Positions 35,042-43,589 of a stretch of DNA of 64,000 nt are shown piece after piece. The DNA is from Luteibacter sp. 9135 (GTDB lineage: Bacteria; Pseudomonadota; Gammaproteobacteria; Xanthomonadales; Rhodanobacteraceae), in assembly GCF_000745005.1 (NCBI RefSeq), contig NZ_JQNB01000001.1:3837501-3901500 (forward strand), given 5' to 3'. The position numbers and the translations under genes were made by a program. The notes below the pieces were generated by a model. It had not been told where the DNA came from and did no database searches. It saw only the letters and a program-made list of their open reading frames with translations. Each line of letters opens with the position of its first letter. Position 1 is the first letter of the stretch.

Positions 35042-35063
35042 AACTAGATAGTTTGCTCTAGTT
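35042..35063. promoter_or_regulatory. Palindrome between pqi operon and tetR-type gene
   Basis: AACTAGA (35042-35048) and TCTAGTT (35057-35063) are exact inverted copies with an 8-base spacer, in the 193-base divergent region. Further CTAGA-type half sites lie beside it (near 35028 and 35082). This is the form and place of a TetR-family operator controlling both directions. Confidence 0.55.
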
Positions 35064-35167
35064 ATGAATTCTAGACAAACCGAAGCCGGTCTGCAACAGT
35101 TGCGCCTTCTGCCGTCGGCATTACTGCATGCTCGAGGGCAAGCACTGAATTACGAGTGGCCAGCTTG

Positions 35168-35779
35168 ATGACGAGAAAATTCCACGACGACCGGGTAAGC
35201 CGGGCTCCGCAGCAAGAGCGGGGACGCAAGCGACAGGAGGCGATCATCGATGCGACCGCCGCGCTGATCGCAGAGGGAGGCGTGGACAGTGTGACCATGC
35301 AAGCGGTCGCACAACGGGCCAGTTCATCAGTGGGTTCGATGTACCACTTTTTCCGGAATAGGGAGCAATTGCTCGACGAATTGGCGCAGCGTCACGCGGA
35401 TGCCCTTGAAGACATATTCAAGCAGTGCGATGGCATCAGCAAAGAGCGGTGGCGATCGATGCCGGCGGAAGAAATGATCCAGGCGCTTTTCGGTCAGCCG
35501 CTTCACTACTTCGCCCGCCATCCCGACGCTCTGATCACCCTTCGGTTTCATGATCAGGAAGGGCCCGATCGATTCCAATTACTTCTCACAGACGTGATGG
35601 GAGCAAGGATCGGAAGCATGAGGGGGAAAAAGGTTGCTGAAGTCCTCTATGCACTGGCCTCAGGCACCCTTCTCTTTGCAAAGGATCGCAAGCATCTCAA
35701 CGCTCAATACATCCTCAAGACGATTCCATCCGCTCTTTTGGCTTACGTTGAGAGCATCGAGACGCAGACGTCAGGTTAA
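35168..35779 (+). CDS. TetR-family transcriptional regulator
   Basis: A 203-residue regulator. The helix-turn-helix lies at about residues 20-65 (IIDATAALIAEGGVDSVTMQ, VAQRASSSVGSMYHFFRNRE). The C-terminal ligand domain is unspecialised (LHYFARHPDALITLRFHDQE). ATG at 35168 is preferred; a GTG at 35156 is in frame. It is divergent from the pqi-type operon and probably represses it and itself through the palindrome between them. Confidence 0.9.
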   Translation: MTRKFHDDRVSRAPQQERGRKRQEAIIDATAALIAEGGVDSVTMQAVAQRASSSVGSMYHFFRNREQLLDELAQRHADALEDIFKQCDGISKERWRSMPAEEMIQALFGQPLHYFARHPDALITLRFHDQEGPDRFQLLLTDVMGARIGSMRGKKVAEVLYALASGTLLFAKDRKHLNAQYILKTIPSALLAYVESIETQTSG

Positions 35780-35938
35780 CGGTCCATAGGAATGCTCGCG
35801 ATGGCGAACCCAGAGTGACCGGACGAAATGGCGCCGAGCAATGCTGCCGGGAGCCGCGCGATTGATCTGGCAAATCCGATGCAAAAAGCGGTTAGATGTA
35901 GCCGATGCACACACTGCTCGGTCAGTATCGAGTGCCCC

Positions 35939-36382
35939 CTAGGGATGACCGGCCAATAAGTCTTTGCTCAGGAATACACGCGCTGTGCCCTCAGGGTCAC
36001 ATGGCACCTCTCCGAAGACGGTCCAGCCATGACGCACATAAAACGCCGGCGCTTGGAAGGTGATCGTATAGAGCACAGCAGAACGACAGCCGCGTCGGCG
36101 TCCCTCCTCCTCTATCGCGTGGAGCATCTGGCTTCCGAGACCGCTTCCCCGCAACTCGTCGGGTAAAAAAAAGAGATCGATAAAGAGCATGCCAAGCGAG
36201 GTCCTCCCGATCACACCGCCTTTCACCTCGTCCGTAGCGAGATCAACGGCGAGCACTGCTACCGGTGCCCGGTCCGCGATACCCGTTGCCACCGTATTGA
36301 ACTGATCCAAGGCGTCCGAGATCCTCTGAATAGCTGCGGCGCTTGGGGAATCGGTGAGGATGACGGCAACATCAGATGGCAT
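35939..36382 (-). CDS. GNAT-family N-acetyltransferase
   Basis: A 147-residue single-domain acetyltransferase. Motif A is GSGLGSQMLHAIEEEGRRRG preceded by FIDLFFLPDELR, giving the acetyl-CoA binding R/Q-x-x-G-x-G pattern; VLYTITFQAPAFYVRHGWTV is motif B. Substrate unknown. It stands alone, with no co-directed neighbour. Confidence 0.9.
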   Translation of the reverse strand: MPSDVAVILTDSPSAAAIQRISDALDQFNTVATGIADRAPVAVLAVDLATDEVKGGVIGRTSLGMLFIDLFFLPDELRGSGLGSQMLHAIEEEGRRRGCRSAVLYTITFQAPAFYVRHGWTVFGEVPCDPEGTARVFLSKDLLAGHP

Positions 36383-36605
36383 GACTTCGTGCTCCCAGGT
36401 GGCAGTGACAATGCCGCGATTATTCTAGTCGAGAGCCCGGAAGGCCGCAGCCTATGTCATCAAGACTACTGACACCTGTGCCAGGCGAACCATCCATGAC
36501 CATGCAAAGACAGCCTGCGCATGAAAAAGCCGCGTTGCGATGTTGCTCGTCGCCGATTCACCGACCACGACTTATAATGGCGCCCTCACCTCTGGAAACA
36601 CTGTG

Positions 36606-37292
36606 ATGCACAAGACCTTGCTGTTGGCGTTATTGGCGTTGTTGGCGTTTCCTGCCGCGGCGTATGCCACTTCAGACGAGGACACGGCCATGTGCCGCAA
36701 CGGGGGCTTCCCTATGAGCACGGCAGGGTTCTCGCTTGCCAAAGTCGCGGTACCGCGCCTCTTTTTCCTCAACGACGACGACGGCTGCCCGGCCAAGGGC
36801 GAGGCTGCATGCCGGCAGCGCGGCTATGTGCTCAAGGACGATGTGGTCCTGCTGGCACAGCGCCAGGGCACCTATGTATGTGCGTTCTACCCCAATAAGG
36901 TAGGCGGCAGCGCTGGCTGGGTGGCGGCATCCAGCGTGCAACCCCTGCCGACCGTTGCAGACCCGAAACCACAGGCCTGGAATGGCCAGTGGCATGACGG
37001 CGACAACCAGCTGCAGTTGCTCGCCAACGGCGATGGCAGCGTGACCGTCAACGGCAACGCCTACTGGCCAAGCGCCGATCCGGACCCGCAGCAGAGCCCC
37101 GGCGGCCCGCACCTTGGCGCGGTCACCGCACGCGGCTATCCCGAAGGCCAAAAGATACAGGTCAAGGAAGACACCTGCCAGGTTAGCCTGCACCTGCTCG
37201 GCGAACTGCTGGTGGTATCTGACAACCAAGAGTGCGGCGGCGCCAACGTCAGGTTCAACGGCGTGTACCGTCGCGCGGCGACCAAGCGTTGA
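36606..37292 (+). CDS. Exported protein with SH3-like and repeat-prone domain
   Basis: A 228-residue protein with a signal peptide (MHKTLLLALLALLAFPAAAY, cut near residue 21). The mature N-terminal half contains CPAKGEAACRQRGYVLKDDV, then AGWVAASSVQPLP, a text like the end of an SH3_3 domain. The C-terminal half (WNGQWHDGDNQLQLLANG, NGNAYWPSADPDPQQ, EDTCQVSLHLLGELLVVSDN) looks like a lipocalin-type strand domain. A piece of it is duplicated at 28099-28270. Periplasmic; function unknown. Confidence 0.75.
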   Translation: MHKTLLLALLALLAFPAAAYATSDEDTAMCRNGGFPMSTAGFSLAKVAVPRLFFLNDDDGCPAKGEAACRQRGYVLKDDVVLLAQRQGTYVCAFYPNKVGGSAGWVAASSVQPLPTVADPKPQAWNGQWHDGDNQLQLLANGDGSVTVNGNAYWPSADPDPQQSPGGPHLGAVTARGYPEGQKIQVKEDTCQVSLHLLGELLVVSDNQECGGANVRFNGVYRRAATKR

Positions 37293-37388
37293 GGCTCAAC
37301 ATCCGTGCGCCTCGCAGTGTGTCGTCGACTGCACTCGGTCTCAGCCACCTCTGCACTCGGATGGTGAATACCTAACAAGGCACCCCTT

Positions 37389-37976
37389 ATGACACCACCC
37401 AGGCTCGAGCGCGTCGTTCCGAATGAAACCTGGCAATTGGTCATCGCGTTTGCTGGCGCCGAACACAGACTGTTCGACGTCGGTATGGCGCGCGAAAGCA
37501 TGAACTGGCCGGCACTAGCCTATCCCAACAGACTCAAGAACCTGTCCTATACGGCGCATGCCGTCAGCTGGGCCGGGATCGGTGAGTTGTCTGCCAGCTA
37601 CCTTCACCGCAACTCAACGCCTCTTACGCAGGAAGGCCTGGATCGCCAGGTGCTTCGTTTGAGTTACAAGAACCAGGCACCCACGCCGACCCATCCGACG
37701 CATCACGTCTACTGCGTCTTCCTCTTTCCGTTCAGTGACACGCTATTCGATGTCGGCGAGTCGATTGGCGGCGGACACGGTGAAAGGGGTGGATCGAGGC
37801 GCATGAGAACCGATGAGCTCCTGATGTTGTCCGACTGGAGGCAGCACTTCCGCCTTGCGGGTTGTGATTGGGCAGTTCCGATTGTCGAGGCCCATGGCGA
37901 CCAGCCGGCTGAGCTGTCCGATCTCCTGGTGCGGGAAATTTGCCGACGCGAAGGTGAGCTGCCAACCCCTGGCTGA
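37389..37976 (+). CDS. DUF2442-like protein
   Basis: A 195-residue soluble protein. Residues about 14-75 (WQLVIAFAGAEHRLFDVGMA, then VSWAGIGELSASYLHRNSTP) follow the outline of DUF2442: a strand ending in RLFDV and then W-x-G-x-x-ELSA-x-x-L-x-x-x-S. The C-terminal 120 residues are unrecognised. Start 37389 is the first Met. Confidence 0.5.
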   Translation: MTPPRLERVVPNETWQLVIAFAGAEHRLFDVGMARESMNWPALAYPNRLKNLSYTAHAVSWAGIGELSASYLHRNSTPLTQEGLDRQVLRLSYKNQAPTPTHPTHHVYCVFLFPFSDTLFDVGESIGGGHGERGGSRRMRTDELLMLSDWRQHFRLAGCDWAVPIVEAHGDQPAELSDLLVREICRREGELPTPG

Positions 37977-38080
37977 TACCTTCTATGGCCGCCATGGCCA
38001 GAGCCATTAACGTCATCGAAGACAGCGATCGTCGCAGTGGCATGGGTGACGCACGGCAAATGTGCCCGCGAAGCGCGCGC

Positions 38081-38755
38081 CTAGGTGGGTCGATGGAACT
38101 CGAGATCACCTTCGTGCCCGACGGCCGGCGGATGACTTTTGATCAGCCACTCGGCCACGGCAAGGTTGGGTAGCCAGCACAGCCACGCGATCGTCCGATA
38201 TGCCATGACAAAGTCCAGGCCCAGAACAGCCGAGAGAGGCAGGTAGAGGCGTAGCGTAACCGCAGACAGGGCCAAGGCGAACGAACGAATCATCCATTGC
38301 CGATGCCCGGCCAACTGTCCTGTCAGCACCTTGCGCAAAGCGATCGCGGTTGTAGCCATCCAGGCGCTGCCTAGCGCGCCGAACCCCGCGCCGGCGACAG
38401 GCCCGGTGGATATCCCGGCAGCCAGGAACAGGGCGGACACACCGCCGACCATGCAACCGGCGACGTAAACGCGTCCCGTCGCGCGGTGCCACCCCGGATG
38501 ACGCAGGCGAAGACGGCGCACGAACTGGAACGGCCCGCAGAGCAGCGCCGTGGCGGCACCGGTCGCGTGCACGATCAGCCATGGATGCACATGCCGGTTG
38601 GCTGCGACCCCGGGTGGTACCGGGCCTCGATCGAACAGATAGCGATAGGATGCCAGAGCGACGGCGCCGCTCACTACGGCCAGGATCCCCCATGCGTACT
38701 TCGATCGCGTGGATGTCGCCAACGCGCTTGCCTGCGATCTATCCGCCAACATCAT
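38081..38755 (-). CDS. DUF2306 membrane protein
   Basis: A 224-residue protein with about six membrane segments (YAWGILAVVSGAVALASYRY, WLIVHATGAATALLCGPFQF, RVYVAGCMVGGVSALFLAAG, and others). RLRLRHPGWHRATGRVYVAG and GHRQWMIRSFALALSAVTLR are the histidine-bearing signatures of DUF2306, a cytochrome-like fold. Start 38755 is taken because GGGAGA lies 7 bases before; the frame is open to 38899. It is divergent from an AraC-type regulator. Confidence 0.82.
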   Translation of the reverse strand: MMLADRSQASALATSTRSKYAWGILAVVSGAVALASYRYLFDRGPVPPGVAANRHVHPWLIVHATGAATALLCGPFQFVRRLRLRHPGWHRATGRVYVAGCMVGGVSALFLAAGISTGPVAGAGFGALGSAWMATTAIALRKVLTGQLAGHRQWMIRSFALALSAVTLRLYLPLSAVLGLDFVMAYRTIAWLCWLPNLAVAEWLIKSHPPAVGHEGDLEFHRPT

Positions 38756-38901
38756 GAAGCTGTCTCCCGGGATGAACATGCGGCCCTCGGCCGTGCGCCA
38801 AGCCGTGGCGTGTCTGCCACGTCTTCCAGACGGAACAGTACCTTTGCTACGCGGCCAAACCCATGCTAGATGGTCGAAACATCTATCGCGATCGTCCAAA
38901 C

Positions 38902-39822
38902 ATGACCGACCCGCTTTCCGACATCCTCACGCTCGTTCAAATCAACTCGTACGGATTTCGCGGGTTGGACGCAGGGCGCGACTGGGGGCTTGATTTCCCG
39001 CCGGCAGAGGGCATTCGATGCTTCGCCATTGATGAGGGCACCTGCCAACTGGCCCTGCACGACGCCAGCCCCCCTCTTACCCTGGGCCCAGGCGATGTGG
39101 TTCTGGTGAAAGGGGGGTCCGCCATGCAGCTCTACGCAGGCGCTCCCATGATCTGGCAAGACGCCATCCCGGTCCTGACGAAGGTGCCACCTGGCCACGT
39201 CGCCGAACTGAATGGAGGCGGCTTCTGTCGAGGCATCGGCGGCTTCTTTTCTATACGCGGCCCACACGCCGCGGCCGTGCTTTCGGCGGTGCCAGCGGTG
39301 GTCCATATCGGCTCTCATGACCACAAGGCGGCGCTTCAGGCCAGCGTACGGCGTCTCGTCATCGAACTGCGCGAACCTCGACCAGGAAGCGATCTGCTGG
39401 CTGGGCACCTGGCGCAGGCGCTCTTGATCGAAGCCTTGCGCGCGCACCTCGAGGCAGGGCACACCCAGAAGGGGTGGCTGGCAGCACTCGGCGTGCCGCC
39501 GCTCGCCCGCGCCCTCACGGCGATGCACGGGAATATCTGCCACCGGTGGACGGTCGGGGAGCTGGCTTCCTCAGCGCGTATGTCGCGCTCCAGCTTTGCC
39601 GCCCATTTCGAACGAGTGACCGGCGAGACGCCCATGGACTATCTGACCCGGTGGCGCATGACACTGGCGTCGCATCGTCTGGTGACGTCCACCCTGTCCG
39701 TTGGGGCTATCGGCATGTCTGTGGGCTACGCGTCCGAAAGTGCATTCGCGGTTGCGTTCAAACGGACTTACGATGCTTCGCCCAGCCAATACCGCGCGCG
39801 ATCGGCAGCCGCCAAGCCATGA
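38902..39822 (+). CDS. AraC-family regulator with cupin sensor
   Basis: A 306-residue regulator. The N-terminal 180 residues are an AraC-type cupin (ASPPLTLGPGDVVLVKGGSA, HDHKAALQASVRRLVIELRE), and the two C-terminal helix-turn-helix motifs are WTVGELASSARMSRSSFAAH and GAIGMSVGYASESAFAVAFK, ending SPSQYR. The next gene in the same direction is a hydrolase whose activity it may govern; the divergent DUF2306 gene is another possible target. Confidence 0.9.
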   Translation: MTDPLSDILTLVQINSYGFRGLDAGRDWGLDFPPAEGIRCFAIDEGTCQLALHDASPPLTLGPGDVVLVKGGSAMQLYAGAPMIWQDAIPVLTKVPPGHVAELNGGGFCRGIGGFFSIRGPHAAAVLSAVPAVVHIGSHDHKAALQASVRRLVIELREPRPGSDLLAGHLAQALLIEALRAHLEAGHTQKGWLAALGVPPLARALTAMHGNICHRWTVGELASSARMSRSSFAAHFERVTGETPMDYLTRWRMTLASHRLVTSTLSVGAIGMSVGYASESAFAVAFKRTYDASPSQYRARSAAAKP

Positions 39823-39965
39823 CCTTGTCGACGTTACGAGGCGTCCGCGGCTGTGACGACTGAAGCGATGCGATCCCGATAACCACACATGGCGCGATCG
39901 CGCGACGCGATCAAAGCGCTCGCTATATAGCCCTTATCGATCACTACAGATAGGGAGCTTGCTCG

Positions 39966-40912
39966 ATGGCCCTCCTGCCCTTCCCGCGCATCGACGGCTT
40001 CGGCTCCGTGCACGGCGTTCCCACGCTTCCCCATGGTTTCGGCGATGTCTTCGAGAGCTACCGCATCCCCACCGGCGAGGTCGAACTCCACGCCGTCGTG
40101 GGTGGCGAGGGTCCGCCGCTGTTGCTTCTGGGCGGCTGGCCGCAGAACTGGTACCTATGGCGCGATGTGATGCTGCCGCTGGCCAGGAGTTTCACGCTGG
40201 TCGTCCCCGATCCCGCGGCCTCGGCATCTCCGACAAGCCCGATCGGGGCTACGACAAGGGAACGATCGGTCGCGACCTCTTCGGCTTGATGACAGCACTG
40301 GGGTGGGAACGGTTCGCCATGGTCGGGCACGACTGCGGCATGTGGGTCGGCTACGCCATGGCCGCGGACCAGCCCGAACGAATCGCGCGCATCGCGTTGG
40401 GGGAGGCCATCATACCTGGCGTTGCCGTCTCGCCGCCGCTCATCCCCGACGAGCGCCCGCTCAACGATTTTCTGTGGCACAACAACTTCTGTCGCGTGCG
40501 CGCCGTGACGGAAGAGCTCGTGGTGGGGCGCGAGGACATCTTCTTCGATTACCAGTTCACCAAGATCACGGTGCCGAACCCCATTCCGACGGATATCCGC
40601 GCCTTCTATATCGACCTCATCAAGCGGGACCGCAACACCCTGCGCGCCAGCTTCGACTACTACCGTGCCATCGACGAGGATATTCCCGCCAACCGAGCCC
40701 GCATGAAAACGCCACTGACGATGCCTGTGCTTGGCTTCGCCGGCGAACTGGCGTGTGCCGAGATCGTCGAAGAGCAACTGCGCAGCGTAGCCAGCGATGT
40801 GTCGTGCACGGTCATCGACGGTTGCGGCCATTTCGTACCCGAGGAAGTGCCAGACAAGCTCGTCGCGCTGCTGACCGCGTTCCTGGAACCGTATCGGGAC
40901 GCTGCGGCCTGA
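39966..40912 (+). pseudogene. Epoxide-hydrolase-like gene with one-base frameshift
   Basis: The N-terminal part (GEGPPLLLLGGWPQNWYLWR, FTLVVPDP) is in the frame starting at 39966, the rest (RGLGISDKPDRGYDKGTIG, then MVGHDCGMWVGYAMAADQPE) in the frame ending at 40912. The join falls at about 40208-40222, where one base is missing in GATCCCGCGGCCTC relative to a P-D-P-R-G-L-G reading. The nucleophile motif GHDCG carries Asp, typical of epoxide hydrolases and dehalogenases, and the His of GCGHFVPEE is present. Restored length is about 315 residues. Either a real recent mutation or a sequencing error. Confidence 0.8.
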
Positions 40913-41525
40913 CGAATTCCTGCTTCGTTGTCGATGACACCCGATCGACGGCAACAGTCTTCGCACACGGCACCCCTGATGGGCAATCACTTCTTGAGAT
41001 AAAGCGTCCGATTCCGGAAATCCACTACGCTGCCCGCCGCAAGATCGCAGTGCCCTTCGTAGTCGTTCCCATCGCGCCCTCGCCTTGGCCGGCTCACGTG
41101 GTGCGTGGCCGGAGGTGAGGAACTGGCGAACTCCCACGTTCTTGTTCGGCCGCAACGGCCACCTGGTCCAGTAAGTTACCGGTTGGCCGCACGAGGGCAA
41201 CGATCGCCACCGGGCCAAACCGTGGAAACGATGCCGATACCTCATTTCCGCACGCCCGTTGTTGTCCCCCGGTCCGGCTTCAAATGTCCCTGCGATACCG
41301 ATGGCCATGTGCCCCCTCCCACCAGTCCAGCCACCGCCTCGGGAATCAGCTTGGCGTCCCAAGGCAGCCATGTGGCTTGACACCTGCAATATGCGATCAT
41401 CCACACGCATAATCGGCAAACCTCTTCCATCGGCGAACTGCCACGATCCAATGTTTACCTGAACTCATGGCATCCTTGATCGAATCAGTGAAGCGGACAT
41501 GGACCACGGCAGACAGACCTAGGGG
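40913..41525. other. 613-base stretch with no convincing gene
   Basis: No frame on either strand shows domain-like text. A short plus-strand phrase WRTPTFLFGRNGHLVQ ending at a TAA near 41179 recalls the end of a thioredoxin-fold or oxidase protein and could be a relic. No terminator or repeat was evident. Confidence 0.4.
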
Positions 41526-42470
41526 ATGGGTGTGAAGGGAAGCGCAGACGAACCACCCGATGACCCGCGGACGTTTTGGTTGAAGGGCGGCCGACACCTC
41601 GCCATCGCCGCAGCCTACGCCGCCGTGTATGAGGTCGTCCGGCACGTCACGTTTCCGCACTGGTCCCCCACCACGGGCCTGCGTCTGGCCTGCCTGTTCC
41701 TGCTCCCCCTTCGCTACTGGCCGGCGCTCGCACTGGGAGAGGCCCTGCCCACCATTGAGAACGCATGGCTCGCTGCCGACGACCTCGGCATTCCGTGGGC
41801 TGTGTCGGCTTCGGTGCCGATGATCGTGCCGTTCATGGCCGTCATGAAGCCGTTCCGCCTACGCTGGCGCCTTTACGACGATCGACGCCAGTTGCGGATG
41901 CCGCTGCTGTTGGGCGCGACTCTGGCATGTGCGCTCATCAGCGCCACCCTCTCCTGCACGACGTTGGCGACCACGATGCTCCGGACCCCGGATGCCTGGC
42001 CGCACCTGTCGCTCTCGAACATGTTCTGGGCCTACACCCTCGGCCATTTTCTGGGCGGACTCACGCTGACCCCGATCATCCTTGCGCTGACGGAACGCGC
42101 ACGGCAACTCCCACGTGTCACCTGGGCGACGATCTGGCAGAGCCCCCTGCTGCGGGATGTGCTGCTGTGGGTTCCCGTGCTGGCGGCCCTCGTGGTCCTG
42201 GCCATCACCACCGGCGACGACACGGTGCGGCAGGTCGCTCGGCTCGGGCTCATCTGGCCGGCCACCGCCCTGGCGTGGCGCCACGGCTGGCACGGGACGG
42301 CCTTTGGCGGCTTCGCAGCCAGCGTGGCCCTGGCCATGACAGGCACGGCCTTCGTGGATCCGGTCATGCTGCGCGCCCAGGTCATCCTGGCACTGGTGCT
42401 GTCCGGCTTGTTGACCATCGGTGCCAAGGTGTCGCGGCCACTACCGACCGCGAACCTCGTCAAGCACTGA
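41526..42470 (+). CDS. Orphan MASE1 sensor membrane protein
   Basis: A 314-residue integral membrane protein with about eight helices. HLAIAAAYAAVYEVVRHVTF, WSPTTGLRLACLFLLPLRYW and ALGEALPTIENAW match the MASE1 domain, which normally precedes a histidine kinase or GGDEF domain. Here the chain ends after the last helix (LSGLLTIGAKVSR) with no output domain. It may pass its signal through a partner protein or be a truncated sensor. Confidence 0.8.
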   Translation: MGVKGSADEPPDDPRTFWLKGGRHLAIAAAYAAVYEVVRHVTFPHWSPTTGLRLACLFLLPLRYWPALALGEALPTIENAWLAADDLGIPWAVSASVPMIVPFMAVMKPFRLRWRLYDDRRQLRMPLLLGATLACALISATLSCTTLATTMLRTPDAWPHLSLSNMFWAYTLGHFLGGLTLTPIILALTERARQLPRVTWATIWQSPLLRDVLLWVPVLAALVVLAITTGDDTVRQVARLGLIWPATALAWRHGWHGTAFGGFAASVALAMTGTAFVDPVMLRAQVILALVLSGLLTIGAKVSRPLPTANLVKH

Positions 42471-42503
42471 AGGCAAGGCGCCGCAACGAACGCCCTACGC
42501 GTC

Positions 42504-42947
42504 TCACTGTCCCTTATTGCTGCAGTTCTCAGGATGCGCCTGGCACTCGGACGGCGTCAGCATCAGCTGTATCGTGCCGTCCGGCTGCGGGGCCGCGTGG
42601 ATCGTCATGCCATCGTCCTGGTAAACGGTTACGCCCGACGCAGCCGATGGTGGCGCTGCTGAGACGCTCCACCGGCTGGCGTCGGTGCCGATCGGCAACT
42701 CCAGTGTCTGACCGGCGATGTAGGCCACCGCACCTCGCACCGTGCCGTTGCCGTCATTGATCTGGACGTAGCGTACCCCTTGCTTATCGAACCGATACGC
42801 ATGAAAACCAGGGCTGACGCTGACGTCGGGCGCATTCGGCCAAGCTTGGCCTAGCCCCGTAACAGGAGGCGGCGTTGTAGCGGCGGCAGCCCCCGCCATA
42901 AGGGTAGAAACGAAGGTCACCAGGGCATGTCGATGGAACAAGCGCAT
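42504..42947 (-). CDS. Small exported protein
   Basis: A 147-residue protein with a signal peptide (MRLFHRHALVTFVSTLMAGA, cut after AAA-A near residue 23). The mature part is strand-rich (FDKQGVRYVQINDGNGTVRG, TLELPIGTDASRWSV) and ends with a Cys pair (SECQAHPENC). AAGGAG lies 6 bases before the start. No family recognised. The 642 bases between this start and the next gene hold no gene that I can see, only a loose repeat of CAGATGGCC near 43293 and 43346. Confidence 0.7.
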   Translation of the reverse strand: MRLFHRHALVTFVSTLMAGAAAATTPPPVTGLGQAWPNAPDVSVSPGFHAYRFDKQGVRYVQINDGNGTVRGAVAYIAGQTLELPIGTDASRWSVSAAPPSAASGVTVYQDDGMTIHAAPQPDGTIQLMLTPSECQAHPENCSNKGQ

Positions 42948-43589
42948 ACAAACTCCTTTGCGGTGCGGTTGGGGAGAAGAAAACGCATCCGGGCGATACG
43001 GGAACTCAAAAGCGCGTTGGAAACGTTGTCTGTGGCGCTGGATCAAGCGCATGAGTGATGTGCGACTCTCGCGGCGGAGGCTTTGTATACAAACCCTTGG
43101 TCGAGGCACCGATCACCATGCTTGGGCGACAAACCGGTCGCGAGATTGCACCGATGGCTGAGGGCAGTGATCACCAAGGGAATGATGGGTTTCATAGGGG
43201 TTTGCGTCGACGAAGGCGGGGAACTCAGTAAACCGCTGGTCCGTCTCACTTCTCGCGACTGGTGCTCGATATTGACCAGACCGCATCGGGGTCAGATGGC
43301 CTGCCTATCTTTGTCCGCGTACAGACTACGGACGGACCGCGGACAGATGGCCGGCTTCTCGCATCAGGAAACGACGCCTCTCAACATGGCATGGAGCTTG
43401 CTGAACCGATGAGGCTCCCGGAGCGCAGCGCGCCGGGTATCGCCCAGGAATCAGCAGATGGAAATGACGTTTCAGCCTCAACGCACGCCATCGCGGCAAC
43501 CTTTCAGAGACAAACCGCTGTTGAACATGGACTACAGCAAGATGGCGGATATCACCGTGGCTAAGCACATCGCCACACCCCCTTCCATC

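Noticed and set aside
40058..41419. 453-residue minus-strand frame
   Set aside because: Antisense of the hydrolase extended into a gene-free gap; low-complexity Arg-rich text.
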